64,000 nt of DNA, taken from Saccharina japonica. Lineage: Eukaryota > Sar > Phaeophyceae > Laminariales > Laminariaceae. Below, one piece after another: positions 60,901 to 64,000 of the stretch. The first letter of the stretch is position 1, and each line of letters opens with the position of its first letter. The stretch lies in the NCBI GenBank assembly GCA_008828725.1, contig MEHQ01001076.1, positions 744,001-808,000 on the forward strand, read 5' to 3'. The position numbers and the translations under genes were made by a program. The notes under the pieces were generated by a model. The model was not told where the DNA came from and ran no database searches. It saw only the letters and a list, made by a program, of their open reading frames with translations.

Positions 60901-62640
60901 GCTGAGTTCCATTACCCGGGTTTGCGACAAGCTAATGATGTAACCCTTATAAGACTGTTCTGCTGTACATGACATCCACTTAGCGAGCAGCCAACGCTAA
61001 TCGAGGCATGTGTCAAAATGTCGGTGTGAATAGTGAATATGGTCCCTCCGGCAATATTATGCTAACGCAAACAATGGTACATTTTTCGAACTGAGCACCA
61101 ATGACTAATCGTTGCAAACACGGTTGAATTTGTCGTCACAGACGTTGTGCACACGGCATGTTGAAGGTAGTCTGACCACATTCGATGATCTATGCATGAT
61201 ACCAGGCTATGCGCATAACGTTTCAAGACGATATACGTTCAATTAGGCACATAACGTCGAAAATAGTATTTCAACGCCAGAATCAGCTCCTAGGGTATAA
61301 TGAAACTATGTCGAATCAGTTAAAACGACGAAATACGTTAATAAACGTCGGCCACGGGTCCGCGTACGATCCTGCTAGACGTTCAGTAGACCATGAAGTG
61401 TACATCGGATTAAGGCGGCAATATGTCGTTTTGGCAGATGTTAGCAAGGGGCCGACGTGTGAATAGTGTTTCTGTGGAATAAGCGGATGGATGACTGTAG
61501 GCTGAGGATATTAGCAAAATTGAACTTTACCATGTCTTTGAACATTGTTGCCTATGATATGGCTTGGCTCTGCACCTGGAGTGCATCTTCGTCGAAAAAA
61601 TTAAAATATTTTCACATCGAACCGCTGACGCTAATCATGAACTGCCTTGAGCTCACTGACACAAACCTTGTTCATTTAGCATTGCCTTCCCATTGCTTAC
61701 AATAGTATTCGTAGTGCCAACGACAGGCGCCAACAACAAGCGATGTGCTGTTTGTGTCTTCAGCGATTGGATACCAGGTGAAACGGTTTCATGGTATGGA
61801 CTGGTGTATGTGACATCTTATGACCTCCAAAGGGTTTACACTTCAGTCGTATCTGCCGATCAGAACAGGTGTAATGAACGTCGATAATCATACGCTCTAC
61901 GCTTGATGTGGTGTGTGTGATGTGCTTTCCTGTATCGTGGCAAGGTTTAGACCGCACTTTCTAGATTGGATTGTTCATAACTTGATCACTGGAATCGATC
62001 TCACTCTTGCTTTGCCAATATGGATGGATCACATTAATGTTTATCATAACAATACTTAGTATAAATCCTTGATGTGGTCAAGTGATAGGAAGGTGCATGA
62101 CTACAGCGACAAGTGAAATTAACCAAAAACTCACGGCAAATACACTATCTGTGTCAAGCCGATACGTTTACTCAACCACACCAGCAAAAACAGTGTCCGT
62201 GCGGAATCTTCATCTTACAGACGATACATACCACATCGTCACCTAACGACGCATCGAAATAAATACCTTGTAAGAGCGATGCATTCATTACACAATAGAG
62301 TGTTTGCGATTACTTTTTCATGTTTGCTTGCCTTCCCGAAAATAAAGAGCGAAACTACAGTTCGTAGAATTTGATGTCCAAAAATGAAAAGGGCAAAAAC
62401 TTTCTTCATCGAAGGTAGGAGTTTGACGAAACTTACGGTGAATGTTTGCTCTCCATACGCATCATTTGGCGGTGCAGAGATTAGGCAATTATGGAGTGTT
62501 TGCGTTTTTTGTTTTTTTATTTTTACTTCTCTAACAATTCTCCCGAAGGGAGGATTTGAGGTAATTTTGTTTTAAAAGGCAAAAATGTACTTTAGAGAAG
62601 TATGTTTTTGATCAAAAGTTACGGTGACTTTTGCCTCTCA
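60900..62640 (+). repeat. Block S4 (module B)
   Basis: Ends with the same two tandem units as in A and D (62,305-62,480 and 62,490-62,640). Contains an open frame at 61,693-61,887 (VVPTTGANNKRCAVC... to NRCNERR). Confidence 0.75.
61693..61887 (+). CDS. Conserved small frame in S4
   Basis: 64 codons with C-x2-C and FSDW motifs; the same frame without indels exists at 49,330-49,528 (open) and 23,486-23,675 (one TGA). Could be an exon or coincidental conservation. Confidence 0.25.
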   Translation: MLTIVFVVPTTGANNKRCAVCVFSDWIPGETVSWYGLVYVTSYDLQRVYTSVVSADQNRCNERR

Positions 62641-62729
62641 GTTTTATTGGCCTGCACGCACCGAACATTCTACCGACGCAGAACGCCCCGAATTATGGGA
62701 GATGTCTCCCATAGGCCCCAACCTTGCTG

Positions 62730-62795
62730 CTTGCTCTACACAACACAACAACCGGTGGGAGCACAGAGGCTCGAGAGGTATGATACGGACGAGCG
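62730..62795 (+). repeat. S1 start fragment at the right breakpoint
   Basis: CTACACAACACAACAACCGG and GGCTCGAGAGGTATGA match the start of S1. Homology ends at about 62,795. Confidence 0.7.
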
Positions 62796-63217
62796 GTGCT
62801 GGAGTTTGCTAACGGGGCGCCGGCGGACTGCTGGCGGCCCGCTACGGTACGCTGTCGCCGGCTTGGTGTCGTGGAGGATGCGCCGTTCAGAACGAAGTAC
62901 TCGTATATACGAGTACGAGTTACTCGTACGATCTGCCTTGCTTGTAGAGCGCGACAGGATATCAGATCGTCGTGTATCATTTCAATTTCACCACACTGCG
63001 GTAGCAGCAGTAGCAGCACTAGCAGCAGCGGCGGCGCGCCGCCACGGTTTATATATGTCGGGGCGCTGGGCGGGCTTGGAGCGGAGCATGCCGGCGCGGT
63101 GTCGCGCGTAGGTCGAAGGCAGCAGCAGGAGCAGCACACGACGACAAGAATAGTCGGGCGCAGAATCGAAAAAAGAAAAAACGGAAGCTGTTGTTTCTGG
63201 TGCTCTGCTGCTGCTGC

Positions 63218-63218
<1 letters not shown>

Positions 63219-63299
<81 letters not shown>
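63219..63299 (+). repeat. CTG/CAG trinucleotide repeat
   Basis: About 27 uninterrupted CTG units, with imperfect units on both sides (about 63,200-63,345). Confidence 0.95.
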
Positions 63300-63304
<5 letters not shown>

Positions 63305-63540
63305 GCTGCTGCTGGGGCTGCCGGTGCTGCTGGGGCTGCCGCCACGTAGCTGCCGCCACCTGTGCTGCTGCTTGCGGTCGTGGAATAGCAGCTGCGGCAC
63401 TGCGGTTACCGCTGCCACCGCCACCGTTGCTGGGCTGCCGTTCCTCTCGTACGCTACTTTTTGTTTTCGTTGTTTGTTTGGTTTGCCACATTGCCTCACC
63501 CCACTTCCATTATCATTTTCGGAGGCGTCGCCTGCAAGGT

Positions 63541-63646
63541 TTTGTTTACTTCTATCGCAAACACACCGAAACCATGAGGGGAAGGGAATTCACTTTTTTG
63601 AGCGGAAGGAAAGTATGTATATGTTTTACTTCTATCGCAAACACTC
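63541..63646 (+). repeat. Pair of direct repeats
   Basis: TTTACTTCTATCGCAAACAC occurs at about 63,546 and 63,625. Confidence 0.7.
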
Positions 63647-63704
63647 CTGCTTGCGATTACGTTTGGTACTTCCTTTCCCATAAATACCGTAATCATGCGA
63701 GTCA

Positions 63705-63835
63705 TCACACCCATCGGGGGTTTGGCACCCATCGGGGTTATGGCACCAGGGTGCGATAAAAAACACAAGAAAAATGGTTTAATAGCATTCTCGCACCCCC
63801 ATCGGGGTTATCACACCGGGGTGCGATAACCCCGG
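63705..63835. repeat. Clustered CCATCGGGG repeats with inverted units
   Basis: CACCCATCGGGG-type units occur three times, and GGGGTTATCACACC faces GGGTGCGATAACCCC at the right end, so both direct and hairpin arrangements are present. Confidence 0.7.
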
Positions 63836-63886
63836 CATAAATCCAAGATTGAGTGCTGGCCGTCATTTGGTGCCAGCATCTCGTCG

Positions 63887-64000
63887 ATGGCCTCACCTGC
63901 TGCCAAGGGGTCCGCAGCCACAGCAAGAGCAGGAGAAGGAGCAGCAGCAGCAGCAGCACTCAGATTGGCCTGCGAGGAGGCAGCGTCGGCGCCTGCACCC
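63887..64000 (+). CDS. Possible start of an Ala-rich coding region, runs off the edge
   Basis: An ATG at 63,887 opens a frame of 38 codons to the window end (MASPAAKGSAATARAGEGAA, then LACEEAASAPAP). Composition differs from the repeat modules. Too short to identify. Confidence 0.25.
   Translation, partial: MASPAAKGSAATARAGEGAAAAAALRLACEEAASAPAP

Larger units (their letters stand above)
62796..63886. other. Region right of the array, no supported gene
   Basis: Holds the CTG repeat and two small repeat clusters listed separately. Long frames on both strands (for example 62,796-63,683) depend on the triplet repeat. Confidence 0.5.

Noticed and set aside
62693-63683. Long frames on both strands across the CTG repeat (268 and 295 codons)
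   Set aside because: Their length comes from the triplet repeat, which is open in all frames, and no conserved segment surrounds it.

Overview
The window is nuclear DNA of a eukaryote. It has GT-AG introns, exons of 80-265 bp widely spaced on both strands, decayed gene copies, DNA transposons with target-site duplications, and long G, C, CTG and GAG tracts. No bacterial operon, rRNA, tRNA or CRISPR array was seen. I cannot place the organism; an alga or other protist is a guess.

Most of the window (about 9-25 kb, 27.7-37.1 kb and 43.3-62.8 kb) consists of copies of one module of roughly 12-14 kb. Relative to its gene the module runs: block S1, block S2, upstream region with a small palindrome, a secreted cysteine-rich gene, block S3, block S4, then S1 of the next copy. 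Copies A (+), D (+, 5' truncated) and B (+) are direct; copy C is inverted between them. The left end (4.2-7.4 kb) holds a mosaic relic of the same family.

The gene family is the core finding. Each product has a signal peptide (exon 1), a short variable exon 2, and then exons each carrying two 32-residue repeats with six cysteines in the fixed pattern C-x4-C-x14-C-x4-C-x4-C-C, joined by three residues. Nearly all introns are phase 1, so repeat exons can be gained, lost or skipped in frame. Gene B (54,299-58,538, +) and gene C (33,642-30,269, -) can be assembled as open frames of about 305 and 256 residues. Gene A is broken at the exon 2/3 join, D lacks its 5' end, and exons 5 and 6 are dead in every copy where they can be found. 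I do not recognise the family and assign no function.

The S1, S2, intron 2, S3 and S4 blocks also hold reading frames shared between diverged copies, mostly antisense to the cysteine-rich gene. They may be further genes of the module but are unproven.

Three mobile elements sit at the left: a 2.3 kb element with a 9-10 bp target duplication and a zinc-finger-like ORF (319-2,637), a 1.44 kb foldback element with arms near 480 bp (2,744-4,185), and a 1.26 kb hAT-type element with a perfect 8 bp duplication (5,656-6,916). The copy at 27.2-27.9 kb preserves the empty site of the first element and a possible empty site of the second. Regions 7.4-9.0, 25.4-27.2 and 37.1-43.3 kb are not part of the module and hold little I can name.
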